64,000 nt of DNA from JBQTGK01 sp052400665 (lineage in GTDB: Bacteria > Bacteroidota > Bacteroidia > Bacteroidales > Marinifilaceae), in assembly GCA_052400665.1 (NCBI GenBank), contig JBQTGK010000005.1; one strand, 5' to 3'. Under the pieces are notes generated by a model. The model saw nothing but the letters and a program-made list of their open reading frames with translations, did not search any database and had not been told where the DNA came from. The position numbers were made by a program, and so were the translations under genes. Below are positions 35,614-44,472 of the stretch, piece after piece (the first letter of the stretch is position 1; every line of letters begins with the position of its first letter).

Positions 35614-36060
35614 ATGGCAAAAATAAGATTAACCAAAGAGTTCCATTTCGAAATGGCTCATGCCTTATGGAACTACGATGGATTGTGTAAAAATATTCAC
35701 GGACATTCATATATTTTATTCGTTACCGTAATAGGAGAACCTATTAAGGACATATCGAATCCTAAATTGGGAATGGTAATGGATTTTGGAGAAGTAAAAA
35801 AAATTGTTTCAGAGGAAATTGTTGATCGCTTAGATCATGCTTTGGTTTTAAATAAAGCAGTTCCAAATGCCGAGAATTTTAATATTCCAGAAATGTTTGA
35901 ACGCTTTTATGTGACAGAATATCAGCCAACCTGCGAAAATATGATTGCAGATTTTGCAGATAGAATTAAGGCACGACTTCCAAAAAGAGTTAAGCTTCAT
36001 TCGCTTAAATTACACGAAACAGCAAGCTCATTTGCAGAGTGGTATGCAGAAGATAACTAA
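35614..36060 (+). CDS. queD: 6-carboxytetrahydropterin synthase-like enzyme (QueD/PTPS family)
   Basis: Likely converts dihydroneopterin triphosphate to 6-carboxytetrahydropterin in queuosine synthesis. The zinc-binding His residues lie in FHFEMAHAL (about 8-16) and IHGHSY (about 27-32); the DFGEVKKIV segment, DRLDHALVLN and the catalytic HETASSFAEWY follow. The ATG at 35614 (MAKIRLTKEF) is chosen because the alternative ATG at 35602 lies in the previous terminator. It is followed by a terminator at 36083. PTPS-family members with related functions (6-pyruvoyl-tetrahydropterin synthase) cannot be excluded. Confidence 0.85.
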   Translation: MAKIRLTKEFHFEMAHALWNYDGLCKNIHGHSYILFVTVIGEPIKDISNPKLGMVMDFGEVKKIVSEEIVDRLDHALVLNKAVPNAENFNIPEMFERFYVTEYQPTCENMIADFADRIKARLPKRVKLHSLKLHETASSFAEWYAEDN

Positions 36061-36082
36061 AGTATAAATAGAAAATAGTAGT

Positions 36083-36110
36083 AAACCCGGGGTAATGTTC
36101 GGGTTTTTTT
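36083..36110 (+). terminator. Intrinsic terminator of queD
   Basis: AAACCCG (36083-36089) pairs with CGGGTTT (36100-36106), followed by TTTT. Confidence 0.75.
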
Positions 36111-36155
36111 ATGCTTTTAAATTTTGTCAATTCTGTAATAATTATAGATTGATAA

Positions 36156-36185
36156 TTGCTCTTGCGTGATTATCTTGTACTTTTG
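36156..36185 (+). promoter_or_regulatory. Promoter of polA
   Basis: TTG (36156-36158), 19-bp spacer, TACTTTTG (36178-36185): a good match to the Bacteroidota -33/-7 consensus. Transcription should start a few bases downstream, about 20-25 bp before the ATG at 36214; the upstream in-frame start at 36166 would overlap the promoter. Confidence 0.65.
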
Positions 36186-36213
36186 TTTGAATACATTAAA
36201 TATTAAAAATATT

Positions 36214-38985
36214 ATGCACTCATCAGCTAACAATTCTGGTAAAAAGCTATTCTTATTAGATGCTTTTGCCTTGATATACAGATCATACTATGCATTTATT
36301 AAAAATCCAAGGTTTACCTCAACAGGAATTAATTCTTCCGCCATGCTTGGATTTACAAACACACTTTTAGAAGTACTCGAGAAGGAGAAACCATCTCATA
36401 TCGCTGTTGTTTTCGATCCCATAGGACCAACTTTCCGACATGATATGTTTAAGGAATACAAAGCACAACGTCCGCCAATGCCCGACGATTTGCGTAAGTC
36501 TATTCCTTATATCAAATCTATTATTCAGGGATTTAATATTCCGGAATTAGATGTGGAAGGATACGAAGCTGATGATGTAATTGGAACGCTTGCAAAAAAA
36601 GCCGAAAAACAAGGTTTTACTGTTTACATGATGACACCTGATAAGGATTATGCTCAATTGGTGAGTGATAATATTTTCATGTACAAACCCAAACGTTCCG
36701 GAAAAGAAGTGGAAGTGTGGGGATTACCCGAAGTGCAGGAAAATTTTGGTGTAGAAACAGCCGATCAGATTGTAGATTATCTGGGATTAATGGGTGATGC
36801 GGCCGATAATATACCTGGCTGTCCGGGAATTGGTCCGAAAACTGCACAAAAATTAATTGCTTTGTATAAATCGATCGATGGACTCTATGAGAACACCGAT
36901 CAGTTAAAAGGTAAGCAAAAAGAGAAAGTTATCGAATCGGAAGAACAAGTTCGTTTTTCGAAAGTATTGGCAAAAATTGCATTGGATGCACCAATAGATT
37001 TCGATGAAGAGAATTTTAAATTGATAGATTTTGATGAAGATAAATTAAAGGCCATTTTTAAAGAGCTAGAGTTTTTTACTCTTGCCGAGAGAGTTTTTAA
37101 AAATCAAACCAAACTTTTTACCGACGAGAGTACAGAATTTACCGACAAGGATGCAGGCAATGAAGAACAAGTAATTCTGAGAGACATTAGCACCTTAGGT
37201 TGTGACTTTTTTGTGCTTGATAATGAGCAGGTAAGGGCCGATTTAAAAGCAGAACTTTGTACTCAAAAAGAATTTGCATTTAGAACAGTTTTATCTGATT
37301 CTGATCCAAATACATCAAAATTGCTGGGTTTGGCATTTTCTTTTAAAAGTGACAAGTCTTTTTTTGTTCCTTTCCCGGAAAATTCCGACCAAGCAAAAAA
37401 AGTAGCTCAGGAATTCAAATTTATTTTCGAAGACGAAAAAATTTTGAAAATTGGTCATAATTGTAAAAAAGACATTTTAGCATTGCGATGGTTGGGCGTA
37501 GAAGTAAATGGAAATATTTTTGATACCATGCTTGCTCACTACTTAATTCAACCCGAATTAAAGCATGAATTTCCTTTTATTGCCAATTCGGTGATTAATT
37601 ACAATACTATAAAGGAAGAAAAAGTAAAAGGCAAAAAAGCGCAGTTAAGTTTAATGCTCGAACAAGAGCCAATTAATCACGATCCTTTTTGCGAAGAAGT
37701 GGTTCTTGGTCTGGAATTAAAAGATGAACTTGAAAAACAGATGAAAGAGAACCATCTGATTGATTTATTCTATAATGTCGAGATTCCATTAATGAGTATT
37801 TTGGCAGATATGGAATTTACAGGTGTTAGCATTGATGTTCCTGCGTTAAAAGAATATGCAACGCTTCTGAATCAAGAAGTAGATGGCATTGAAAAAGAGA
37901 TAAAGGAGATGGCCGGAGTTGATTTTAATGTAGCTTCGCCAAAACAATTAGGAGAGGTACTCTTCGAGAAAATGGAGCTTGATAGCAAAGCCAAAAAGAC
38001 CAAGTCCGGGCAGTTTTCGACTTCAGAAGCTGTGCTTGCAAAATTAAAAGGCAAACACGAAATTATTCAGAAAATATTGGATTTTAGATCGCTGAAAAAG
38101 CTCATATCAACTTATGTGGAAGCTTTGCCAACTTATATTAATCCAGCATCAGGAAAAATCCATACCTCTTTTAATCAGGCCGAAGCCGCTACCGGACGAT
38201 TAAGCTCAACCAATCCAAACCTGCAGAATATTCCAATTAGAACCAAGCAGGGAAGATATATTCGTAAAGCATTTATTCCTTCATCCGCAGAGCATACTTT
38301 TCTCTCTGCCGATTACTCGCAGGTTGAATTAAGGCTAATGGCTCACATGAGTGAAGATCAAAACATGATTGATGCATTTAATCACGAAGCAGATTTCCAT
38401 ACGGCAACAGCAGCTAAAATTTACAAATTGCCAATCGTGGAGGTAAGCAAGGACATGCGTAGTCGCGCCAAAACTGCGAACTTTGGAATTATTTATGGTA
38501 TTTCGGCCTGGGGATTAGCCGAACGATTGGATATTTCGCGTAAAGAGGGAAAAGAGCTGATTACAGGCTATTTTGAGTCCTATCCAAGAGTGAAGGAGTT
38601 CATGGACGAAAGTGTAGAGAAAGCGCGTAAGGATGAGTTTGTGGAAACCTTAATGAAACGTCGTCGTTATTTGAAAGATATTAATTCAAGCAATGCCATT
38701 GTACGTGGTGTAGCCGAGCGAAATGCAATTAATGCACCTATACAAGGTTCGGCTGCCGATGTTATTAAAATTGCCATGATAAATATCTACAAACGCATGA
38801 AGTCGGAAGGTATGAAATCAAAAATGTTGATCCAGGTGCACGATGAATTGAACTTCGATTGTTTAAAATCTGAATTAGATCAGATGAAAGTAATTCTTCG
38901 CGAAGAAATGGAAAATGCAGTTCAGCTTTCTGTACCACTTACCGTGGATATGGGAGTAGGAGAGAACTGGTTGGAAGCGCATTAA
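36214..38985 (+). CDS. polA: DNA polymerase I, with degenerate proofreading domain (923 aa)
   Basis: Fills gaps and removes RNA primers in replication and repair. Domains: 5' nuclease (about 10-290, with EGYEADDVIGT and GDAADNIPGCPGIGPKTAQKL), 3'-5' exonuclease-like (about 325-510) and polymerase (about 525-923) with motif A DYSQVELRLMAHMSED, motif B RAKTANFGIIYG and motif C QVHDELNFD. The proofreading domain lacks its metal ligands: the ExoI D.E site reads EFAFRTVLSDSD, and the ExoIII Y...D site reads FCEEVVLGLE, while the ExoII segment GHNCKKDIL still has Asn and Asp. I expect polymerase and 5' nuclease activity but little or no proofreading. ATG at 36214 is downstream of the promoter. Confidence 0.95.
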   Translation: MHSSANNSGKKLFLLDAFALIYRSYYAFIKNPRFTSTGINSSAMLGFTNTLLEVLEKEKPSHIAVVFDPIGPTFRHDMFKEYKAQRPPMPDDLRKSIPYIKSIIQGFNIPELDVEGYEADDVIGTLAKKAEKQGFTVYMMTPDKDYAQLVSDNIFMYKPKRSGKEVEVWGLPEVQENFGVETADQIVDYLGLMGDAADNIPGCPGIGPKTAQKLIALYKSIDGLYENTDQLKGKQKEKVIESEEQVRFSKVLAKIALDAPIDFDEENFKLIDFDEDKLKAIFKELEFFTLAERVFKNQTKLFTDESTEFTDKDAGNEEQVILRDISTLGCDFFVLDNEQVRADLKAELCTQKEFAFRTVLSDSDPNTSKLLGLAFSFKSDKSFFVPFPENSDQAKKVAQEFKFIFEDEKILKIGHNCKKDILALRWLGVEVNGNIFDTMLAHYLIQPELKHEFPFIANSVINYNTIKEEKVKGKKAQLSLMLEQEPINHDPFCEEVVLGLELKDELEKQMKENHLIDLFYNVEIPLMSILADMEFTGVSIDVPALKEYATLLNQEVDGIEKEIKEMAGVDFNVASPKQLGEVLFEKMELDSKAKKTKSGQFSTSEAVLAKLKGKHEIIQKILDFRSLKKLISTYVEALPTYINPASGKIHTSFNQAEAATGRLSSTNPNLQNIPIRTKQGRYIRKAFIPSSAEHTFLSADYSQVELRLMAHMSEDQNMIDAFNHEADFHTATAAKIYKLPIVEVSKDMRSRAKTANFGIIYGISAWGLAERLDISRKEGKELITGYFESYPRVKEFMDESVEKARKDEFVETLMKRRRYLKDINSSNAIVRGVAERNAINAPIQGSAADVIKIAMINIYKRMKSEGMKSKMLIQVHDELNFDCLKSELDQMKVILREEMENAVQLSVPLTVDMGVGENWLEAH

Positions 38986-39008
38986 AGGCTAGTTAAAAAT
39001 ATTTGAAG

Positions 39009-39045
39009 TGCCGAACTCAAGTTAATTCTTTAGTTCGGCATTTTT
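39009..39045 (+). terminator. Intrinsic terminator of polA
   Basis: TGCCGAACT (39009-39017) pairs with AGTTCGGCA (39032-39040), then TTTTT. Confidence 0.75.
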
Positions 39046-39312
39046 ATGTAGAAAGTAATCGTTAAAAATTGTTGGATGTTGTAGTTAGTACCGTTTCAGA
39101 ACAAAATTGATTGCACAATTATTGTTATGAATTGTTAAATGTAAAGGACCATTTGAAATTTCAGGACAGATAATAAAAGTTGGATCAACATATTACAATT
39201 TAAATAAATTGACTAAATATAAAGTCGTTGAAGAAGATGGTTATAATCACTTATATCTTTCATTTTCAAGGGTGTGTGATTAGTAATATAGGTCTATAAA
39301 GTTTAAATATAA
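39046..39312. other. Intergenic stretch with a start-less coding-like fragment
   Basis: Between polA and the leftward ExbB-like gene. One frame, 39131-39283 on the plus strand, gives 50 residues (CKGPFEISGQIIKVGSTYY ... LSFSRVCD) right after a TGA and without any ATG, GTG or TTG start. It looks protein-like and may be the end of a lost gene, but I recognise no family. The rest of the stretch shows no feature I can support. Confidence 0.3.
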
Positions 39313-39345
39313 ACCTCATTCTTCAACAGAAGAATGAGGTTTTTC
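39313..39345. terminator. Hairpin terminator, usable on both strands
   Basis: ACCTCATTCTTC (39313-39324) pairs perfectly with GAAGAATGAGGT (39329-39340) around AACA, followed by TTTTTCT on the plus strand. Confidence 0.7.
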
Positions 39346-39426
39346 TATACATGATGGTACTTTGTTCATTTAAATTAAAATATCTACATCATAGTATAGA
39401 AGCAGCGTACTGTAATAAGAAGTAAA

Positions 39427-39807
39427 CTATTCCATATTTTTCTCAATTATAACGCTACTAATAAAATACAATAGAAGAGAAATGAGGAAAATAATGATTC
39501 CATAAAGTGTTGGTATCATCGAAACTTTTATACCACCATATATCAAATTTGGTGATATACTTCCAGCTTGTTCAATTACCGAAAATGCCTGATAGAGCCC
39601 AATTAATTGTCCGAGTATCCCAAATATCATGGCAAATAAACCAATAGATTTTCCATAGCTTATCTTTCGAAGTACTTTTTCAAAATTTGTATTATTCGAA
39701 AACAAAACACCAATAAAATGATACGCTATCCACGAAACCATAACAATTAAAAGTAGGCTAAGGATTCCCATAAATAGTGGGCCACCCATAAAAAAGAAGT
39801 CTTTCAT
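39427..39807 (-). CDS. ExbB/TolQ/MotA-like proton-channel family membrane protein, short (126 aa)
   Basis: Three hydrophobic helices (about 12-34, 53-73, 93-120). The middle part, SIGLFAMIFGILGQLIGLYQAF, and the last, IYGGIKVSMIPTLYGIIIFLISLLLYF, follow the pattern of ExbB/TolQ helices, where GL...I and a ...IYGGIKVS..PTLYG motif line the channel. It is only about half the length of usual ExbB proteins (lacking the long cytoplasmic domain) and no ExbD-like gene is near, so it may be a reduced member with another role. On its own on the minus strand. Confidence 0.7.
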   Translation of the reverse strand: MKDFFFMGGPLFMGILSLLLIVMVSWIAYHFIGVLFSNNTNFEKVLRKISYGKSIGLFAMIFGILGQLIGLYQAFSVIEQAGSISPNLIYGGIKVSMIPTLYGIIIFLISLLLYFISSVIIEKNME

Positions 39808-40041
39808 ATTTTTACTTTTTAAAGATTAAACTGATACCTTCAAAGTAATGCGATCAAGGCTTTTTGGGCAAGGTCGAATACAGTTCTAAGCATGTCGTTT
39901 ACCGATTTTGTTTAGGTATATTTAATTTCTAGGCTAAATTAGCCGAAAATTAATGAAAGTAGATTGCAATTTTGTAATTGAAATTACAGAAACGTATTTG
40001 GAAGTTGTAGTAATTGAATTTTAAAATTTAAGTGTAGAAAA

Positions 40042-40806
40042 ATGAATAGAAAATCGTCAAATCCATATTATCATATTTTTTACTGGATTTTTGTGCTTCT
40101 AATTTTAACGGTAGTTTTTGGCCTTTCGTGGGGAAATAATATGGCAGCATTTTATTTTATAAGCATGCTTTTGCCAATTGTTCTGGGTACTTCCTACTTC
40201 TTCAATTATTTTTTGGTTCCTCGATATTATATGCAAAAGAAATATATACAATTCGCCTTTTATTCCTTCTATACGGCAATTGTGTCCATGTACCTCGAGA
40301 TGATTGTGTTGATGTTTTCTTATATCTATCTGGGGAATTTTAATTTTAAAAACCTGGGCCCCAATGCTTCCAATATATTTTTGTTGGCAGCTTTACTGTA
40401 TTTACTGGTTTTTATAGGTTCTTTCCTGTTAATGAGTCAACAGATAAGGGAAAATCAGCAAATGATTCAGAATCTTTTGATTGAAAAAGAAAAGAGGAAA
40501 CAAGCTTTTCTTGAAATTATATCGAATCGTAAAACCATTAAAATTTTATATTCTGATATCCTTTATATTGAGAGTTTATCGGATTTTATAAAAATACACA
40601 CCCTCAGAGGGCAAATAAGTAGTAAAGAGAAAATTAGCAGGTTAGAAGAGGTATTACCCGATAATTTTATAAGAATTCACCGTTCTTTTATCATTAATAA
40701 AGACAAGCTAAACAGTTTTTCTTCCGATCATGTTTTTGTTAACGAGACACAGCTAAATATTGGAAGAACTTACAGAAAACGAGTAAAAGAGTCCTTGAAA
40801 AGATAA
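40042..40806 (+). CDS. Membrane-bound LytTR transcriptional regulator (254 aa)
   Basis: Four hydrophobic segments (about 10-30, 36-55, 63-92, 105-128) precede a short coiled coil (about 130-155) and a LytTR DNA-binding domain (about 158-254, with KILYSDILYIESLSDFIKIHT, the FIRIHRSFIINKDKL helix and the FVNETQLNIGRTYRK end). Proteins of this layout are one-component regulators in Bacteroidota: the membrane part senses and the LytTR part binds repeats upstream of targets. No partner histidine kinase is adjacent. Confidence 0.85.
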   Translation: MNRKSSNPYYHIFYWIFVLLILTVVFGLSWGNNMAAFYFISMLLPIVLGTSYFFNYFLVPRYYMQKKYIQFAFYSFYTAIVSMYLEMIVLMFSYIYLGNFNFKNLGPNASNIFLLAALLYLLVFIGSFLLMSQQIRENQQMIQNLLIEKEKRKQAFLEIISNRKTIKILYSDILYIESLSDFIKIHTLRGQISSKEKISRLEEVLPDNFIRIHRSFIINKDKLNSFSSDHVFVNETQLNIGRTYRKRVKESLKR

Positions 40807-40869
40807 ATGTAAAAAGCAGTTTTTTATATGGGCGAATAGAACAAAACTTTCTGATTGTCAAACAAAAAA

Positions 40870-40906
40870 AAAGCTCATTCCCTCCAGCGAAAGAATGAGC
40901 TTTTTT
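40870..40906. terminator. Hairpin terminator between convergent genes
   Basis: AAAGCTCATTC (40870-40880) pairs with GAATGAGCTTT (40893-40903), followed by TTT. A-runs precede and T-runs follow, so it can serve both the LytTR gene and the leftward protease gene. Confidence 0.75.
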
Positions 40907-40977
40907 ATATCAATTTAATTGCAAGTTTTGGTAGTTGACTTTATATTTTAGTCTTTCTACTTTTAACTTGAACTTTA

Positions 40978-42663
40978 TTACTTGTTAATGGCATGTAAAC
41001 CTGTGCTACCATCTAAAATACTTTTATATTCATTAGGATCCTGCAATACTTCAATGGCTTTGTTTAGTGTTTTATCTTCGCGCAAGCTGTACTCAATACC
41101 ACCTTTTTGGTAATGATATCTCTTTACAATTTCGTGTGCTAATAAATCAGAAATTTCATCTTTAAATCTTTTTAAATCACGATCTAAATTAGGAGCCAAT
41201 TTGGCTTCTAAAGCTGCAAATTCTTCGTTAGAAACCTCAAAGTATTTTTCTTCTTTTGCCGATTTTTTAAGAGCATCAAGAATTTCGGTACTTTCCGATT
41301 TGTAATCGAATTTTTGCTCTTTAATGTATTTGGTAAATTCGGCAAATTCTTCATCGCTTAGCTTAAACTCTTTGGCCGAAGCAATATTCTCTTTTTTGTT
41401 TGCATACAATGTTGCGTAATTAAAAATCATAAAGTTGCGAATCAGATTAACAGACAGGCTACTGTATAATTCCGAATCCATTTTGATGTCAGGAAGAATT
41501 CCACCACCATCGTAAACCGAACGGCCATTTTTGGTATGATATTCTGTCATTAGTGAATCGGCAATTTTACCAACGCTGCCATCTTCGTTTCTGTGGCTGT
41601 AATCCAAAGCCTGAATACATCTTCCGCTAGGAATGTAATATTTGGCTGTGGTTACCTTTAATTTGGCATTATAGGTTAGGTTTCGTGTTGTTTGTACCAA
41701 TCCCTTACCAAAGGTTCTTTTACCAATTACAACGCCTCTGTCGAGATCCTGAATAGCACCCGAAACAATTTCCGAAGCAGAAGCCGATCCCTGATTTACC
41801 AATACGGCAATTGGAATTTCAGCATCCATAGGAGTTTTGGTTGCTTTATAGCTTTTGTCCCATTTCGAAACTTTTCCTTTAGTACTTACAATATCTTCAC
41901 CTTTGTTTACAAAAAGGTTTACAATATCAATGGCCTGATCGAGTAATCCTCCTGGATTTCCTCTTAAATCCAAGACTAATGACTTTGCGTTTTGTGCTTT
42001 TAGTTCTTTTAACGCAGCTTTAATTTCTCCGGAAGCTTTATCGGTAAATTGGTTTAAGTGAATATATCCAATTGAGTCGGCAACCATTCCGTAGTAAGGC
42101 ACCGATTTTAGTTGGATTTTTTCACGTACCAGTTTTTTGTCCATAGTTTTGTTAATTCCCGGGCGCTTAATTTTAATGGTAAGCGGAACATTAGGTTGTC
42201 CTTTTAACAGATTACTTACATCTTCGGTACTTTTGGTAGTAACCTTTGTTCCATTAATTTCGAGCATTATATCACCAGCTTTTAAGCCAGCTTTAAAAGC
42301 CGGAAATCCTTCGTAAGGTTCTGCAATAATAACATTATCTTTTTGTTTGCTGATTAATGCGCCAATACCAGCATATTCGCCGGTTGTCATCAATTTAAAA
42401 TCTTCAATTTCCGATTCAGAAATATAGGTTGTGTATGGGTCGAGAGTTTTAAGCATGGCATCCATACTCTTTTTTACCAAATCACCCGGATCAATTTCAT
42501 CCACATAAAAGAGGTTTAATTCTCTAAATAGTGTGTAATAAATATTTAGGTTTTTACTGATTTCAAAATTTCTCTCATCTCTGCTAAATCCCCAGAATGC
42601 GGCACTACAAAAAAGTAGTAAAGCAAGCATCCACACGGCTCCTCTTTTTCCTTGAAGCTTCAT
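40978..42663 (-). CDS. C-terminal processing peptidase, S41 family (561 aa)
   Basis: Tail-specific periplasmic serine protease of the CtpA/Prc type. A signal anchor (about 9-26) is followed by an N-terminal helical domain, a PDZ domain (about 85-170, with GIGALISKQ and GLKAGDIMLEING) and the S41 catalytic domain with probable Ser295 in NQGSASASE and Lys320 in IGKRTFGKG, the usual dyad. A C-terminal extension of about 170 residues (390-561), rich in Lys and Glu, is present. It may process or degrade periplasmic proteins; the substrate is unknown. Monocistronic. Confidence 0.92.
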   Translation of the reverse strand: MKLQGKRGAVWMLALLLFCSAAFWGFSRDERNFEISKNLNIYYTLFRELNLFYVDEIDPGDLVKKSMDAMLKTLDPYTTYISESEIEDFKLMTTGEYAGIGALISKQKDNVIIAEPYEGFPAFKAGLKAGDIMLEINGTKVTTKSTEDVSNLLKGQPNVPLTIKIKRPGINKTMDKKLVREKIQLKSVPYYGMVADSIGYIHLNQFTDKASGEIKAALKELKAQNAKSLVLDLRGNPGGLLDQAIDIVNLFVNKGEDIVSTKGKVSKWDKSYKATKTPMDAEIPIAVLVNQGSASASEIVSGAIQDLDRGVVIGKRTFGKGLVQTTRNLTYNAKLKVTTAKYYIPSGRCIQALDYSHRNEDGSVGKIADSLMTEYHTKNGRSVYDGGGILPDIKMDSELYSSLSVNLIRNFMIFNYATLYANKKENIASAKEFKLSDEEFAEFTKYIKEQKFDYKSESTEILDALKKSAKEEKYFEVSNEEFAALEAKLAPNLDRDLKRFKDEISDLLAHEIVKRYHYQKGGIEYSLREDKTLNKAIEVLQDPNEYKSILDGSTGLHAINK

Positions 42664-42945
42664 ATATTTTCTTTTAAATTGATATTTTTAATTTTCTTGT
42701 GCTAAGTTTTATCAGCACGAATTTACTAATTCGAAGTAAACAAAATCCCTGATAAGCGAAACAAATATAATTAATCCACCTGTAATTTTGCGTGCTTTAA
42801 CATTTCTTAACCCTATATCATTGGTTTGCAATTGTTATACCAAAAATTATTACGAAATCTATTAATAATAGTTCCGAATAGATTGGTTTTTGGATATTTT
42901 CTTTCTTTTTGGGATTTGACTTTTGAAGTTTTAATTTTTCGGTAT

Positions 42946-43188
42946 TTAAGGAACCGGATCATGACCATGACCTCCCCAGGGATTGCACGATAGAATTCTT
43001 TTTATAGCAAGATACGATCCTTTAAAAGGACCATGTTTTTTTAAGGCCTGTATTGCATAAGAAGAGCAGGTTGGTGTGTACCTGCATGCCGATGGGGTAA
43101 GGGGAGAAATAAAATACTGATAGAATTTAATCGGCAGTATCATGATGAATAGAATCATCTTTTTTAGACCGTTTAGAATGTTTGTCAT
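42946..43188 (-). CDS. yidD: Membrane protein insertion efficiency factor YidD
   Basis: Short membrane-associated protein that helps YidC insert proteins. The signature SACRYTPTCSSYAIQALKKHG (about 33-52) with its three Cys and the C-terminal CNPWGGHGHDPVP are present. The 43188 start overlaps rnpA by 62 bp; internal Met codons at 43155 and 43140 would give shorter overlap but cut the helix, so the exact start is open. rnpA precedes it, the usual order. Confidence 0.92.
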   Translation of the reverse strand: MTNILNGLKKMILFIMILPIKFYQYFISPLTPSACRYTPTCSSYAIQALKKHGPFKGSYLAIKRILSCNPWGGHGHDPVP

Positions 43189-43573
43189 ATTCTTTGGGTA
43201 TTCGTTGTAAAGCTTGTTGCAATTTAGCTTCCATCTTGTTGCTTTCCAAAATATTTTTGGGGAGATAAAGAATCATAAAAGCAATTTGAGTATTTCTTAG
43301 CTCTAGTTCTTTGTACAAATTGTGTTTGTTCAATCGGTAAATTTCTCGAATTCGGCGTTTCAATAAATTTCGTGTAACTGCATGTTTAAAGCTGCGTTTC
43401 GAAACTGTAATTGCTACCTGAGCAGGATAATCGCTATGCAATGTAAACTCTTTCCATACAATTCTAAATGGATAGCAGGTAAAGCCATTTCCTTCAGAGA
43501 ATAATCTGCTAATAAGAATTTTATGGGTTAACCTTTCCGCTTTTTCAAAAGTGAAACGAATTTCGCGAGTCAT
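43127..43573 (-). CDS. rnpA: Ribonuclease P protein component
   Basis: Protein cofactor of RNase P, which removes 5' leaders of pre-tRNAs. The RNR motif region is clear: ITVSKRSFKHAVTRNLLKRRIREIYR (about 54-79). The ~148 aa length includes a C-terminal charged tail (KHSKRSKKDDS) longer than the E. coli protein (119 aa). It is followed directly by yidD; rpmH and yidC are not in the window. Confidence 0.93.
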   Translation of the reverse strand: MTREIRFTFEKAERLTHKILISRLFSEGNGFTCYPFRIVWKEFTLHSDYPAQVAITVSKRSFKHAVTRNLLKRRIREIYRLNKHNLYKELELRNTQIAFMILYLPKNILESNKMEAKLQQALQRIPKEYDKHSKRSKKDDSIHHDTAD

Positions 43574-43628
43574 ATTTATACCATTTATGTATCAAATTGA
43601 ATAGTTGCAGCTACTACAAAAATCAACA

Positions 43629-43656
43629 AAAAAAGGGGAAATATTTTCCCCCTTTC
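43629..43656 (-). terminator. Terminator-like hairpin downstream of hemD
   Basis: On the minus strand, GGGGGAAAATATTTCCCC with flanking A/T pairs is followed by a long T-run (TTTTTTTTG), just after the hemD stop. Confidence 0.6.
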
Positions 43657-43676
43657 AAGTTTATATTTTTAAAAGA

Positions 43677-44435
43677 CTATTTGTCTTTATGTTCTTTGTT
43701 ATATTTTTTAATGAACTGATCCAAAGCCATTGTCATTGATGGAGCTTGTGGCATTGGCGCCTGAATATCAAGTCGTAGCTTAGCATCGCTTACTGCTTTT
43801 GATGTTGCAGGACCAAATGCTGCCATAATGGTATTGTTCTGTTCAAAATCAGGAAAATTTTGCAATAAAGAAGCAATTCCCGAAGGACTATAAAATGCTA
43901 AAATATCATAGTTAACATCAGCTAAATCCGACAAGTCACTGCTTACTGTTCTGTATAAGATAGCTTTGGTATACTTAATCTTGTTCTTATCGAGAAGAGC
44001 AGGAATTGATTGTTTATGAATATCAGAAAGTGGAATCAGAAATTTTTCCGATTTGTGTTTAACAATGATATCCATTAATTCTTCAAATCGTCTTTCTCCA
44101 AAGAAAATTTTTCTTTTTCGATACACAATGTATTTCTGTAAATAAAATGCTGTTGATTCAGAAATACAGAAATATTTCATGTCATCAGGAACTGTAATTC
44201 TAAGATCTTCACATACTCTAAAAAAGTGATCAATAGCAGTTCTGCTTGTAAAAATTACAGCAGTATGATCCAATATGTTGATCCGCTCCTGTCTAAAGTC
44301 TTTGGACGAAACTCCTTCTACTTGAATAAAAGGACGAAAATCAATTTTTAAATTGTATTTTTCGGCCAAATCAAAATAAGGTGACTTTTCGGTTTGTGGT
44401 TTAGGCTGTGAAACCAGTATAGTCTTGATTCTCAA
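43677..44435 (-). CDS. hemD: Uroporphyrinogen-III synthase
   Basis: Closes hydroxymethylbilane to uroporphyrinogen III in haem synthesis. The two-domain HemD fold is recognised by ILVSQPKPQ at the start, a central AVIFTSRTAIDHFF (about 58-71), the NYDILAFYSPSGIASLL segment (about 172-188) and AAFGPATSKAV (about 203-213). The family is weakly conserved, so the assignment depends on these segments and on the usual length (252 aa). Its neighbour upstream on this strand is a DUF4271 membrane protein; the two are often paired in Bacteroidota. Confidence 0.88.
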   Translation of the reverse strand: MRIKTILVSQPKPQTEKSPYFDLAEKYNLKIDFRPFIQVEGVSSKDFRQERINILDHTAVIFTSRTAIDHFFRVCEDLRITVPDDMKYFCISESTAFYLQKYIVYRKRKIFFGERRFEELMDIIVKHKSEKFLIPLSDIHKQSIPALLDKNKIKYTKAILYRTVSSDLSDLADVNYDILAFYSPSGIASLLQNFPDFEQNNTIMAAFGPATSKAVSDAKLRLDIQAPMPQAPSMTMALDQFIKKYNKEHKDK

Positions 44436-44472
44436 AATACTAAGGTTTAGTTCAACAATTTGTTACACCGCC

